A stretch of 64,000 nt of DNA from Streptomyces sp. H39-S7 (GCF_027158205.1 NZ_JAPVLU010000009.1:62001-126000), one strand, 5' to 3'. Numbered from the stretch's first letter, positions 15,680 through 25,263 are shown. Made by a program: numbers and translations. Notes: generated from the letters alone by a model not told the origin.

Positions 15680-18048
15680 CGAACAACCTGAACGTGGCCG
15701 TGGACACCGATCCCGGCACGCCCGACTGGCAGAACACCTCCCTCGACGACGGCACCCGCGTCGACGCCCTGATCCGCGCAATGACGCTGCCCGAGAAGCT
15801 CGCCCAACTGGCGGGCGTCTGGGTGGGCGCCTCCAACGAGGGCGGCGACGTCGCCCCGCACCAGCACGACCTGGAGGAGCAGACCGACCTGGAGGCGCTG
15901 CTGCCGCAGGGCCTGGGCCAGTTGACCCGGCCCTTCGGGACCGTTCCGGTCGATGCCGCGCTCGGCGCCGTGTCCCTGCTGCGCACCCAGCGCCGGATCG
16001 CGGCCGCCAACCGTTTCGGCATCCCCGCCCTGGCACACGAGGAGTGCCTGGCCGGGTTCGCCGCCTGGGGCGCCACCGCCTACCCCGTACCCCTGTCCTG
16101 GGGCGCCACCTTCAACCCCGACCTGGTGCGCTCGATGGCGGCGGCGATCGGACGGGACATGCGCTCCGTCGGGGTGCACCAGGGGCTGGCCCCCGTCCTG
16201 GACGTGGTCCGCGATGCCCGCTGGGGCCGGGTCGAGGAGACCATCGGAGAGGACCCCTATCTGGTCGGCACCGTGGCGACCGCCTACGTGCAGGGCCTGG
16301 AAGCGGCCGGGATCGTCTCCACCCTCAAGCACTTCGCGGGGTACTCGGCGTCCCGGGCGGGACGCAATCTCGCGCCCGTCAGCATGGGCACGCGAGAACG
16401 GGCCGACGTGATCCTGCCGCCGTTCGAGATGGCGATACGTGAGGGCCGCCCCCGGTCGGTCATGCACGCCTACACCGACACCGACGGCATCCCCTCGGCC
16501 GCGGACGAGGAGCTGCTCACCGGGCTGCTCCGTGTCACCTGGGGCTTCACCGGAACCGTCGTCGCCGACTACTTCGGCATCGCCTTCCTGAAAACCCTGC
16601 ACGGCGTCGCCGAGGACTGGTCCGGGGCCGCCGCACTGGCCCTCGCCAGTGGCGTGGACGTGGAACTGCCCACGCTGAAGACCTTCGGACAGCCGCTGCA
16701 GGACGCGGTGACCGCGGGCACCGTACCCAGCCGGCTGGTCGACCGCGCGCTGCGCCGCGTGCTGCTCCAGAAGGCCCGGCTCGGGCTGCTGGACCCGGAG
16801 TGGGATCCGGTGCCGGCCGGGCTGGTCGGGTCCGACCTGTCGGACCCGGAAGCGCTGCGCGGCACCCTCGATCTCGATCCCCCCGAGAATCGGGAACTGG
16901 CCGGGACCATCGCCGAGCAGGCCGTGGTGCTCCTGCAGAACGACGGCGTACTGCCGCTCGCCCGGCCCCGGCGCATCGCGCTGATCGGCCCCAACGCGGA
17001 CACCGCGCACGCGCTGCTCGGCTGCTACGCGTTCCCGGTGCACGTCGGCGGCCAGCACCCCGACGTCCCGCTCGGCATCGAGCTGCCGACACTGGCCCAG
17101 GAGCTGGCGGCCGAGTTCCCAAACAGCGAACTGGTCACCGCCCCAGGAGCGTCGGTGGACGGGACCGACACCTCGGGCTTCGCCGAGGCGATCGAGGTGG
17201 CACGCGGCGCGGACGTCGTGGTGCTCGCCCTCGGAGACCGGGCCGGGCTCTTCGGCCGGGGCACCAGTGGGGAGGGATGCGACGTGGAGTCGCTCCAGCT
17301 CCCGGGCGTGCAACAGCAGTTGCTCGACGCCCTGCTCGACAACGGGACGCCGGTCGTGGTCACCCTCCTGTCCGGGCGCCCCTACGCGCTCGGCCGCGCG
17401 GTGCGGGAGGCGGCCGGCATCGTGCAGAGCTTCTTCCCAGGTGAGGCCGGGGCCCGGGCCGTGGCCGGGGTGCTCAGCGGAAGGGTGAACCCGTCGGGGA
17501 AGCTGCCGGTCAGTGTGCCCAGCCGCCCCGGGGTGCAGCCGTCCACCTATCTGGCGGCCCGGCTGGCCCAGGCGGGCGAGGTGTCCAGCACCGACCCGAC
17601 CGCGGCCTACGCCTTCGGACACGGCCTGGCGTACACCCGCTTCGTCTACTCCGCCCTCGACGTCGAGGAGGGCAGTACCGGTACCGACGGCGCGTTCCGA
17701 TTCGCCTTCGAGCTGCGGAACGCGGGCGACCGCGAGGGGACCGAAGTCGTCCAGATCTACCTGCACGACCCGGTGGCGTCGGTCGTGCAGCCGGTGCAGC
17801 GACTGATCGGCTACCGCAGAGTCCCGCTCACCCAGGGCCAGGTCGCGCGGATCAAGGTGACCGTTCCGGCCGACCTCGCTTCCTTCACCGGCCGCGAAGG
17901 CCATCGCATCGTCGAACCCGGAGCATTGGAGTTGCGTGTCGCCGCGTCCAGCACCGATACCCGGCTGAGCGTTCCCCTCACGCTCACCGGCCCGGCCCGC
18001 CCTCTCGACCACACGCGTCGCCTGCATGCGACGTTCACGGTGTCCTGA
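15676..18048 (+). CDS. bxlA: GH3 beta-xylosidase
   Basis: The protein has 790 aa from GTG 15676, whose last bases overlap the bxlG stop. The GH3 N-terminal TIM barrel includes EDPYLVGTVATAYVQGLE and STLKHFAGYSASRAGRNLAP; the nucleophile Asp lies in GTVVADYFGIAFL. The C-terminal GH3 domain (NDGVLPLARPRRIALIGPNA; FPGEAGARAVAGVL) and a fibronectin-III-like end (GTEVVQIYLHDPVASVVQP) follow. It has no signal peptide, so xylobiose imported by BxlEFG is cut to xylose in the cytoplasm. Confidence 0.93.
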   Translation: MTNNLNVAVDTDPGTPDWQNTSLDDGTRVDALIRAMTLPEKLAQLAGVWVGASNEGGDVAPHQHDLEEQTDLEALLPQGLGQLTRPFGTVPVDAALGAVSLLRTQRRIAAANRFGIPALAHEECLAGFAAWGATAYPVPLSWGATFNPDLVRSMAAAIGRDMRSVGVHQGLAPVLDVVRDARWGRVEETIGEDPYLVGTVATAYVQGLEAAGIVSTLKHFAGYSASRAGRNLAPVSMGTRERADVILPPFEMAIREGRPRSVMHAYTDTDGIPSAADEELLTGLLRVTWGFTGTVVADYFGIAFLKTLHGVAEDWSGAAALALASGVDVELPTLKTFGQPLQDAVTAGTVPSRLVDRALRRVLLQKARLGLLDPEWDPVPAGLVGSDLSDPEALRGTLDLDPPENRELAGTIAEQAVVLLQNDGVLPLARPRRIALIGPNADTAHALLGCYAFPVHVGGQHPDVPLGIELPTLAQELAAEFPNSELVTAPGASVDGTDTSGFAEAIEVARGADVVVLALGDRAGLFGRGTSGEGCDVESLQLPGVQQQLLDALLDNGTPVVVTLLSGRPYALGRAVREAAGIVQSFFPGEAGARAVAGVLSGRVNPSGKLPVSVPSRPGVQPSTYLAARLAQAGEVSSTDPTAAYAFGHGLAYTRFVYSALDVEEGSTGTDGAFRFAFELRNAGDREGTEVVQIYLHDPVASVVQPVQRLIGYRRVPLTQGQVARIKVTVPADLASFTGREGHRIVEPGALELRVAASSTDTRLSVPLTLTGPARPLDHTRRLHATFTVS

Positions 18049-18055
18049 GCGCGGA

Positions 18056-18092
18056 CCGGCCCGGCGTCGCCTGAGCTCCGGCGCCGGGCCGG
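18056..18092 (+). terminator. bxl operon terminator
   Basis: CCGGCCCGGCG (18056-18066) pairs perfectly with CGCCGGGCCGG (18082-18092), starting 8 nt after the bxlA stop. Confidence 0.7.
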
Positions 18093-18237
18093 CCGTCACG
18101 CGGCTGCAGGATCTGCAGACGCAACTGGTAGCGCTGTTGGACCTCTTGGATCCGCAGGGGGTACCCGTTTCCCGCAGTTCCGGTCCGCCTTCGACGACGA
18201 CAGCCACACGCTGCGATGAGGCAGGGGAAGCGGCGGC

Positions 18238-19017
18238 TCAGGTACGGGGGCGGGTGGCGGTCTCGAAGTAGAAGGTGTCGATACTCCGGACGGCCTGCTC
18301 GAACTCTTCCAGGTTGACGGGCTTGGCCACGTAGGCGTTGGCATGGCTGGTGTACGCGCCGGTGACGTCGTCCGGGGCGGTGGAGGTGGTGAGGACGACG
18401 ACGGGGATGGTCTGCAGGTCGTCGTCGTTCTTCAGGATCTTCAGCAGGTCCCGGCCGTTCATGCGGGGCATGTTCAGGTCGAGGACGATGAGGTCGGGGC
18501 GCACACTGCCCGGCGCGCGCAGGTACTCCAGGGCCGCGATGCCGTCGGTGACCTGGACCAGGTTGCGGGCGCCACGCTCTGAGAGGGCTTCTTCGATGAG
18601 CATGGCGTCGGCAACGTCGTCCTCGACGAGCAGGACGTCGAAGGCGCGGGCGGGGGTGGTCATCAGCGGTTGCTCCGTGGGTTTCTCGTGTGAGTGGTGG
18701 AAAAGCCCCGGCCAGCGGCGGCGGGCGCCTTGGCGGGTCATGCCGCAGGCGGCGCCGATCTGCGGGTAGCCGGCGCCCGCGCGGGCCGCGTCCACGGCCG
18801 CTTCCCGCTGGAGCCGTTCGGTGGCCTGTTGGAGGTGGTCCAGCACGTGGAGCAGGGCCAGTGCCTGCGCCGGGGTGTCCTCGGCGGACGGTGCTGGGTC
18901 CTGCAGCAGCCGGCGGGCCAGGCGCTGGGCAAGGTCGCCGACCGCAGCGTCCGCTAGCTCGCCTGTTTCTTGCGGAGTGGTCCGCAGCACGAAGTTCTTG
19001 CCTGGCATACCCGGCAC
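18238..19017 (-). CDS. Response regulator fused in frame to an HTH-like N-terminal part
   Basis: The open frame encodes 259 aa. Residues about 20-105 are helical and end in a small HTH-like motif (YPQIGAACGMTRQGARRRW). Residues about 124-255 are a REC domain: DVLLVEDDVADAMLIEEAL, phospho-acceptor Asp in DLIVLDLNMPRMNG, Thr in VVLTTS and Lys in AYVAKPVN. Rcp1-like REC-only proteins of this kind usually stand alone. An internal ATG at 18663 with GGAG 9 nt upstream would give such a 141-aa protein, so this is either a true fusion or two genes joined by loss of a stop. It is divergent from the sensor kinase, its likely partner. Confidence 0.72.
   Translation of the reverse strand: MPGMPGKNFVLRTTPQETGELADAAVGDLAQRLARRLLQDPAPSAEDTPAQALALLHVLDHLQQATERLQREAAVDAARAGAGYPQIGAACGMTRQGARRRWPGLFHHSHEKPTEQPLMTTPARAFDVLLVEDDVADAMLIEEALSERGARNLVQVTDGIAALEYLRAPGSVRPDLIVLDLNMPRMNGRDLLKILKNDDDLQTIPVVVLTTSTAPDDVTGAYTSHANAYVAKPVNLEEFEQAVRSIDTFYFETATRPRT
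18673..18676 (-). promoter_or_regulatory. Internal ribosome-binding site before the REC domain
   Basis: Minus-strand GGAG lies 9 nt before the internal ATG at 18663, allowing the REC domain to be made separately from the longer frame. Confidence 0.45.
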
Positions 19018-19123
19018 TTTAGGCCCCTGATACGGCCTACGACAACAAACGCTGTCGAGACCCCCTTAGAGTGTGCTGGCCGCACCCGATCACCAGCGGC
19101 TGCCACAGCGAGGAGTGCACACG

Positions 19124-20731
19124 ATGACCGGCGATGAGGGGCAACCGCGTGGCCGGGGGCTCTCCACATGGACCACCCGGCGGTGGCTGCGTGTGGGGGT
19201 GGCCGCCTCCTTGGTGCTGCTGACGCTGCTCGGGGTGACGGGGGCCTGGGTCCTGGGGCGGAACGAGTCGATCAGCAAAGACCTCGTGGACACGCGCTCT
19301 CCCGCTCTGTCCACCTCGCTCGGGCTGGAATCGGCACTGCTCAACCAGGAAACCGGCATTCGTGGCTACGGTCTCACCGGCACGCCGGATTTCCTCACCC
19401 CCTACCGGCAGGGACTCACCGCGCAATCGGCGGACGTCGCGCGCATCGCGGAGCTGCTGCAGGACGACCGGGCCGGCCTGAACGACCTGAAAGCGGTGCA
19501 GGATGCCGTGGCGCTGTGGCAGGAGAAGTTCGCCCGGCCGATCGCCGCCGCGCCGCCCGGCTCACCCTCCCCCCTGGCCACCGAGCGGGCGGCCGAGGGC
19601 AAAGCCACCTTCGACGGCGTACGTGCCGCGTTGGGGCGCCAGCAGGAACGACTGCGGGCGGACCGCGTGCGGGCGCGCAACGACCTGATGGCCACGACAG
19701 GCCTGCGGAACTGGGTTTTCAGCGCCATCGCGGTCCTCATCGTCGCCCTGGCAGCCCTGGTCTTCGAGGGGCTGCGCCGCGGCATCAACCTGCCGCTGGA
19801 GCGGCTCGGAGCCGACGCCCGGACCATCGCCGGCGGTGACTTCGACCATCCCATCACCCCGACAGGACCCGCGGACCTGCGGCGCCTGAGCGGCGAGATC
19901 GACTTCATGCGCCGCCGCCTCGTGCGGGAACTGGCCTTCGCCGAGGAGGCCCGGCTGCGGCTGGACGCTCAGGCAGCCGACCTGCAGCGGTCCAACGTCG
20001 AGCTGGAGCAGTTCGCCTACGTGGCCTCCCACGACCTCCAGGAACCCCTGCGCAAGATCTCCAGCTTCACTCAGCTGCTCCGGCGGCGCTACGGCGGGCA
20101 GCTCGACGCGCGGGCGGACCAGTACATCGACTTCGCGGTCGACGCGGCGAACCGCATGCAGACCCTCATCAACGACCTGCTCGCCTTCTCGCGCGTGGGA
20201 CGGCTCCACAACACCCACCAGAGCATCCGCGTGGACAGGGTGCTGCAGCAGACCCTGTCCACGCTGAGCGTGGGGATCGAGGAGAGCGGGGCGACGATCA
20301 CCCTGGACCCGCTGCCGACCCTGGTCGCCGACCCCACGCAGATGGGCATGCTCTGGCAGAATCTGATCGGCAACGCCGTCAAGTTCCACCGCCCGGGCGA
20401 GGCACCGCGGATCCACGTCACGGCGGCCCGCGAGGGCGAACTGTGGCGGTTCTCCGTCACCGACAACGGCATCGGCATCGCACCGGAGTACGCCGAGAAG
20501 GTCTTCGTGATCTTCCAGCGACTGCACACCAAGGACACCTACACCGGCAGCGGCATCGGCCTGGCGATGTGCAAGAAGATCGTCGAGTTCCACGGCGGCA
20601 CGATCACCGTCGACCCGGAGTACCGCGACGGCACCCGCATCACCTTCACCCTGGCGCCCGAGCCTCCGCGCCTCCCCAACCCCTCCCCCGAGCCCCAGGC
20701 GGTCCGCGCCGCCACGGAACACGAACGATGA
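19124..20731 (+). CDS. CHASE3-type membrane sensor histidine kinase
   Basis: The protein has 535 aa from ATG 19124, chosen for AGGAG 8 nt upstream. A first membrane segment (VAASLVLLTLLGVTGAWVL), an extracytoplasmic CHASE3-like helical sensor (LLNQETGIRGYGLTGTPDFL) and a second membrane segment (WVFSAIAVLIVALAALVF) are followed by HAMP. The kinase core has the H-box VASHDLQEPLRKISSFTQLL, N-box NLIGNAVKFH, and G-boxes DNGIGI and GSGIGLAMCKKIV. It resembles bacteriophytochrome-type kinases that partner REC-only regulators. It overlaps the next gene by ATGA. Confidence 0.9.
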   Translation: MTGDEGQPRGRGLSTWTTRRWLRVGVAASLVLLTLLGVTGAWVLGRNESISKDLVDTRSPALSTSLGLESALLNQETGIRGYGLTGTPDFLTPYRQGLTAQSADVARIAELLQDDRAGLNDLKAVQDAVALWQEKFARPIAAAPPGSPSPLATERAAEGKATFDGVRAALGRQQERLRADRVRARNDLMATTGLRNWVFSAIAVLIVALAALVFEGLRRGINLPLERLGADARTIAGGDFDHPITPTGPADLRRLSGEIDFMRRRLVRELAFAEEARLRLDAQAADLQRSNVELEQFAYVASHDLQEPLRKISSFTQLLRRRYGGQLDARADQYIDFAVDAANRMQTLINDLLAFSRVGRLHNTHQSIRVDRVLQQTLSTLSVGIEESGATITLDPLPTLVADPTQMGMLWQNLIGNAVKFHRPGEAPRIHVTAAREGELWRFSVTDNGIGIAPEYAEKVFVIFQRLHTKDTYTGSGIGLAMCKKIVEFHGGTITVDPEYRDGTRITFTLAPEPPRLPNPSPEPQAVRAATEHER

Positions 20732-21945
20732 CCGTGACCATGGCAGCCACCCCTGCCGCGGCCTCCAGCGAGCCGGTGTACCGCATCCTCCTGATCGAGG
20801 ACGACGCGGGCGACGCGTTGCTCGTGGAGGAACTGCTGCACGACACGACGCTGCGGTTCGAGCTGACCACCCGGACCACCCTGGGCGGCGCCCGCGCCGA
20901 ACTGGCCGCCAGCCCGATCGACTGCGTCCTCCTCGACCTGCACCTGCCCGACGTGGCGGGAACCGCCGCCGTCACCGCCGTCCGCGGCCTGGCCCCGCAC
21001 ACCGCGGTCATCGTCCTGACCGGCGTGTCCGAGGCCCAGGCAGGCACCGAGGCCATGGCCGCCGGCGCCCAGGACTACCTCGTCAAGGGCAAGGTCGAAG
21101 CGGACCTCCTGTACCGGGCGGTGCGCTACGCGGTCTACCGGAGCCAGACCGAACGCGCCAGCAGCCAGGCGCAGGCGACCCGCCTGCGGGCGGAGGAGAA
21201 CGCCCGCCTGGAGCGGGGCCTGCTGCCTCAGCCGATCCTCGACACCTCGACGGTGACGGTGACCTCCCGTTACCTGCCCGGCGGCGCGATGACCCTGCTC
21301 GGCGGTGACTTCCTCGACGTGGTGGAGGGCGACGACGGGCTGCTGCACGCCGTCGTCGGCGACGTCAGCGGACACGGGCCCGACGCCGCCGCGCTGGGCG
21401 TGTGCCTGCGCATCGCCTGGCGCTCCCTGGTGCTGGGCGGACACCGCGGCACCGACCTGCTGCACCTGATGGAACGCATCCTGCTCGCGGAACGCGGCAG
21501 CCATCCACTCTTCGCCACCTGCACCCTGCTCACCCTCGACCAGAACGCCGGCGCCGCCACCCTCCACCTCGCCGGCCACCACGAGCCCCTTCTGACCACG
21601 CCCGAGGGCACCCGGGAACTGGCCGCCGCCCATGGCATCGCGCTGGGCATCGCCCCCGGGCTGGTTCCCGGGCAGCGCAGCTGGCCCCCCACCGTCGTCC
21701 CGCTCCCGACCAGCGGAGCCCTGACCCTCTACACCGACGGCCTCACCGAAGGACACAACGGCGCCAAGGGCGAGCGGCTCGGCGTCGAAGGGCTGCTCAC
21801 CCTGATCAGCCACCTGCCGCAGGCGGACCCGGCCGCCCACGTGGACCTCCTCATCAAGGAGACCCACGACTTGAACGCCGGACGCCACTTCGACGACGTC
21901 GCGGTGCTCCGCCTCGACTGGGGCAACCGGCCCCGACCCCGCTGA
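20728..21945 (+). CDS. REC-domain-controlled SpoIIE-type PP2C phosphatase
   Basis: The protein has 405 aa from ATG 20728. An N-terminal REC domain spans about 14-130 (RILLIEDDAGDALLVEELL; Asp in DCVLLDLHLPDV; Lys in DYLVKGKVE). A short coiled coil (about 135-170) leads to a SpoIIE/PP2C domain with metal motifs GGDFLDVV, VGDVSGHG, LYTDGLTEG and FDDVAVLRL. The family dephosphorylates anti-sigma-factor antagonists. The ATGA overlap with the kinase gene strongly suggests that the kinase phosphorylates this REC domain to control phosphatase output. Confidence 0.92.
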   Translation: MTVTMAATPAAASSEPVYRILLIEDDAGDALLVEELLHDTTLRFELTTRTTLGGARAELAASPIDCVLLDLHLPDVAGTAAVTAVRGLAPHTAVIVLTGVSEAQAGTEAMAAGAQDYLVKGKVEADLLYRAVRYAVYRSQTERASSQAQATRLRAEENARLERGLLPQPILDTSTVTVTSRYLPGGAMTLLGGDFLDVVEGDDGLLHAVVGDVSGHGPDAAALGVCLRIAWRSLVLGGHRGTDLLHLMERILLAERGSHPLFATCTLLTLDQNAGAATLHLAGHHEPLLTTPEGTRELAAAHGIALGIAPGLVPGQRSWPPTVVPLPTSGALTLYTDGLTEGHNGAKGERLGVEGLLTLISHLPQADPAAHVDLLIKETHDLNAGRHFDDVAVLRLDWGNRPRPR

Positions 21946-22057
21946 GACCGGTCAGTGGGCGCGGGAGCGGTCGTGGTCGCCCGCGATGTCATCGACTCCG
22001 GGCTGATCCCCGCGGCCGCGCCGGACCGCCCTCAACTGACCTGGGTCGGAGCGTTGT

Positions 22058-22500
22058 TCACGGTGCCTCGGGGAGCGACTTCCGCGGGTAGCTGCGCAGG
22101 ACCAGGGAGGTGGTGACGGGCCCGAAGCGCGCGAGGGAGTCCACGACCTGTTCGAGGCGTTCGGCGTGCGAGCAGTGAACGTCGAACAGCAGGCAGTCCT
22201 CACCGGTCACACGGAGCGTCGAGACCACTTCGGGGGTCCGGGCGGCGAGGGAGAGCGCCGGGGACAACTGCGCGTGTGTGGTGCGCAAGCGGATGACGGC
22301 ATGGATGTTCAGCCCGACGGCAGCCGGTGCGACGACAGCGCGATAGCCGGTGATGACCCGCTCTTCTCCAGGCGCTGGATCCGGGCGCCGGCCGCCGGCT
22401 GGGACAGCCCGACACGACGTCCGACCTCGGCACCGGTGAGGCGACCGTCGGTCTGGAGCAGGCCGAGGATGGCGCGGTCGATCTCATCAAGTGATTCCAT
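22058..22500 (-). pseudogene. Lrp/AsnC family regulator, frameshifted
   Basis: The start at 22500 encodes a normal Lrp HTH (DEIDRAILGLLQTDGRLTGA; EVGRRVGLSQPAAGARIQRL). After EKSG the frame is lost at a GGG run (22357-22359). Adding one G restores VITGYRAVVAPAAVG and the RAM effector domain (VVSTLRVTGEDCLLFDVHC) to the stop at 22058. The combined length is that of a normal 148-codon Lrp gene minus one base. It is either a real inactivating deletion or a sequencing error. It is divergent from the small serine hydrolase. Confidence 0.85.
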
Positions 22501-22623
22501 CGTTGTCACGCCCGCTTTCCTTGAGATCACTTGTTGGGCCCTGCCCTGCCCACTGGTCCATCGAGAATCGTTCCCGCGAGGTGCCGCTGGAGGGCAGTGC
22601 CACAAGGGAAAGGACAGTGGACG

Positions 22624-23172
22624 ATGGTCGCGTACGTCATCATCCCCGGGATCGACGGTTCGGACGAACAGCACTGGCAGAGCCGGTGGCAGAGCCGATG
22701 GGGAGCCTCGGCGGCCCGGATCGCGCCGGCCTCGTGGACCAGGCCGGACCTGCCGGACTGGGTCGCGGCGATCCAGACCGCCTACGAGATCGCTTCTGCG
22801 CGTGACGGCCAGGTGGCGTTGATCGCTCACAGCCTGGGCAGCTGGGCAGCTGCCCAGTGGCTGAACGACCGGGCACCCTCCGACGGAGTCACGGCGTTCC
22901 TGGTCGCGCCACCCGATCTCCAGGGGCCGGAGTTCCCACGCGGACCCGCGTCGACGTTCCTGGGCCTGGCCGCTCGCCCCTTGCCGTGCCGGAGCCTGCT
23001 GGTGACCAGCGACAACGATCCCTACTGCGACCCGGCGACCTCCGCGGCGCTGGCCTCCGGGTGGCAGGCGCGACACCAGCCCGTCGCACGCCACGGACAC
23101 ATCAACTCCGGTTCCGGCCTGGGCGACTGGCAACCGGGCCTGGAACTCCTCCGCACGCTGGTCGACCGCTGA
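22624..23172 (+). CDS. RBBP9/YdeN-type small alpha/beta hydrolase
   Basis: The protein has 182 aa from ATG 22624. Features are the N-terminal VAYVIIPGIDGSDEQHWQSR (RBBP9 family pattern PGxxGSDExHWQ), the nucleophile Ser in LIAHSLGSWAA, and a C-terminal catalytic set with DNDPYC and RHGHINSGSGLGDW. These are small cytoplasmic serine hydrolases of mostly unknown substrate. The divergent partner is the frameshifted Lrp/AsnC gene, so its control may have changed if that regulator is dead. Confidence 0.88.
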   Translation: MVAYVIIPGIDGSDEQHWQSRWQSRWGASAARIAPASWTRPDLPDWVAAIQTAYEIASARDGQVALIAHSLGSWAAAQWLNDRAPSDGVTAFLVAPPDLQGPEFPRGPASTFLGLAARPLPCRSLLVTSDNDPYCDPATSAALASGWQARHQPVARHGHINSGSGLGDWQPGLELLRTLVDR

Positions 23173-23304
23173 GGCTCGTGCTACCTCCCGAACGGCGGAT
23201 CGCCGGGTCCATGGGTCGGCCGCACTCGCGCGGGGACGGCAACAAGGGCCAAGTCGTCGCGGTTTCCGCCGTGTGCGGCGGTGACCTGCGCGCTTCTTGA
23301 TCGT

Positions 23305-23319
23305 TCCACTGGTAGTGGA
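23305..23319. promoter_or_regulatory. Perfect small dyad upstream of asnB
   Basis: TCCACT and AGTGGA are separated by GGT in the 267-nt gap before the asparagine synthetase. It is a possible operator; no regulator gene is adjacent. Confidence 0.35.
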
Positions 23320-23439
23320 CGGGCGTAGTGGGTCCGGCCACGGACTTCCGTCATGTGCGCGGCACCGTCGCCGTGCGGGAAGTTCCCGGCGCAGGACCGT
23401 TCGGTGAGCCCCGCAGGCCGGGGCGAGGGGGTTTCGACG

Positions 23440-25263
23440 ATGTGTGGGCTGGTCGGCTATGCCGGTTTCGCGGGCCGTGTGCCCCGGGAGACAGAGGACA
23501 CCTCGCTCAAGGTGATGACCGAGACCCTGGCGTGCCGTGGCCCCGATGCCTCGGCCGTATGGGCCGAAGAGGCCGCGGGGATGGGGCACACCCGACTGGC
23601 CGTTGTGGACGTGGTCGGCGGCCGGCAACCCATGGTCCTGGCACGCGACGGGCGCACGGTGCTGGCGGTGGCGTTCACCGGCGAGGTCTACAACCACGCC
23701 CGGCTGCGGGCGGAGCTGGCCTCGCTCGGGCACCGGTTCTCCACCCGCAGCGACAGTGAGGTGGTGCTGCGGGCCGTTGACGCGTGGGGCGAGCAGGCCC
23801 CGTCCCGGCTGGAGGGAATGTTCGCCTACGCCGCCTGGGAGCCGGGGCCCAAGCGGTTGACGCTGGTGCGGGACCGGTTCGGGATCAAGCCCCTGTGCTA
23901 CGCACAGCTCGACGACTCGGTGGTGTTCGCCTCCGAGCCCAAGGCCGTGCTGGCGCACCCCGCGCTGACCCCGCGGCTGGACCTGGACGGGTTGCGGGAA
24001 CTACTGCTGTCCGCCCACCCGATGATCAAGACGCCGGGGCGCACTGCCTTCGCGGGCCTGCGCGAGGTCGCACCGGGCACCGTTCTCACCCTGACACCGC
24101 AGGGCGCGCGCGCCACCCGCTATTGGTCGTTGGACCCGGCCGAGCACGGGGACGACCTGCCCACCACGGTGGCCAGGGTGCGCCAGTTGCTGGAGGAGTC
24201 GGTGGCCGGGCAGCTGACGGCCGATGTGCCGGTGAGCGTGCTGCTGTCCGGCGGACTGGACTCCAGCGCCATCGCGGCGCTGGCGCGCCCGGCGGTCGGG
24301 CCCCTGCACACCTTGTCGGTGGACCTCGGCGACCGGGCCTCGGACCAGGACGTCATGGAGCGCGAAGCCGACGGACCGTACGCCGAAATGATGGTGGCCC
24401 ATCTGGGCAGCACCCACCGTCGGGTGCGGCTGGGGACCGACGCTCTGGCCGACCCGGTCCGGCGCGCCGAGGCGGGCCGGCTGCGCGACGGGCTGACGCT
24501 GGGCGACTTCGACACTTCCCTGCTGGCGCTGTACCGCGCGGTGCGCGAACACTTCCCCGTCACCTTGGCCGGCGACGGCGCTGATGAACTCTTCGGCGGA
24601 TACCGCTGGTTCAGACCCGAGGACGCGGGAGCAGAATCCTTTCCCTGGGAGGCCACGCTGGAACGCGCCGACCTGACCCGGCTGCTCGACCCGAGTCTGG
24701 CTGCCGCCCTGGACCTTCCTGGACACCGCACCGCACTCCACCGGGCGGCCTGCTCGGAGCTCGAGCACCTGCCGGGCACCGCGCCCGCCGAGGCGGCGCT
24801 GCGTCGCGACAGCTACCTCAGTCTGACCCGGTTCCTGCCCTGTCTGCTGGACCGTGCCGACCGTCTCAGCATGGGCGTGGGCCTGGAGGTGCGGGTGCCG
24901 TTCCTGGACCACCACCTGGTCGAATACGTCTTCAACGCCCCGTGGGCCATGAAGACCTTCGACGGACGGGAGAAGAGCCTGCTGCGCGCCGCCGTCGCCG
25001 ATCTGCTGCCCGCACCGGTGCTGGCCCGCCGCAAGAGTCCCTACCCGATGGTCCGTGACCGCGCCTACCGCGCCGCCCTGACCGCGCAGGTCGCCTGCCT
25101 CCTGGCCGACGGCAGCCCGGCTGCCGACCTGCTGGACACCGCCGCCGTGCGCCGCCTGCTGCTGGAGCCCGCTGAAGCCACCCGCTTCCCCCGCCAGGGA
25201 CTGGAGCTGGTCCTGGACCTCGACCAGTGGTTGCGCACCCACCGCCCCTCCCTTCATCTCTGA
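23440..25263 (+). CDS. asnB: Glutamine-hydrolysing asparagine synthetase
   Basis: The protein has 607 aa. The start at 23440 is fixed by Cys2, the class II amidotransferase nucleophile after Met removal (MCGLVGYAGF), with GAGGGG upstream; a longer frame from 23353 would bury it. The glutaminase domain occupies about 2-210 (RLAVVDVVGGRQP; GEVYNHARLR). The synthetase domain has the PP-loop SGGLDSS at 270-276 and GADELFGGYRWF. It amidates aspartate, or in secondary metabolism other carboxylates, using ATP and glutamine. It lies 55 nt before a thiolase-like gene, an unusual partner that suggests a non-housekeeping role. Confidence 0.93.
   Translation: MCGLVGYAGFAGRVPRETEDTSLKVMTETLACRGPDASAVWAEEAAGMGHTRLAVVDVVGGRQPMVLARDGRTVLAVAFTGEVYNHARLRAELASLGHRFSTRSDSEVVLRAVDAWGEQAPSRLEGMFAYAAWEPGPKRLTLVRDRFGIKPLCYAQLDDSVVFASEPKAVLAHPALTPRLDLDGLRELLLSAHPMIKTPGRTAFAGLREVAPGTVLTLTPQGARATRYWSLDPAEHGDDLPTTVARVRQLLEESVAGQLTADVPVSVLLSGGLDSSAIAALARPAVGPLHTLSVDLGDRASDQDVMEREADGPYAEMMVAHLGSTHRRVRLGTDALADPVRRAEAGRLRDGLTLGDFDTSLLALYRAVREHFPVTLAGDGADELFGGYRWFRPEDAGAESFPWEATLERADLTRLLDPSLAAALDLPGHRTALHRAACSELEHLPGTAPAEAALRRDSYLSLTRFLPCLLDRADRLSMGVGLEVRVPFLDHHLVEYVFNAPWAMKTFDGREKSLLRAAVADLLPAPVLARRKSPYPMVRDRAYRAALTAQVACLLADGSPAADLLDTAAVRRLLLEPAEATRFPRQGLELVLDLDQWLRTHRPSLHL

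Noticed and set aside
15622..18207. An 861-codon minus-strand open frame opposite bxlA
   Set aside because: It lacks any domain motif, and the plus strand encodes a complete GH3 enzyme coupled to bxlG.
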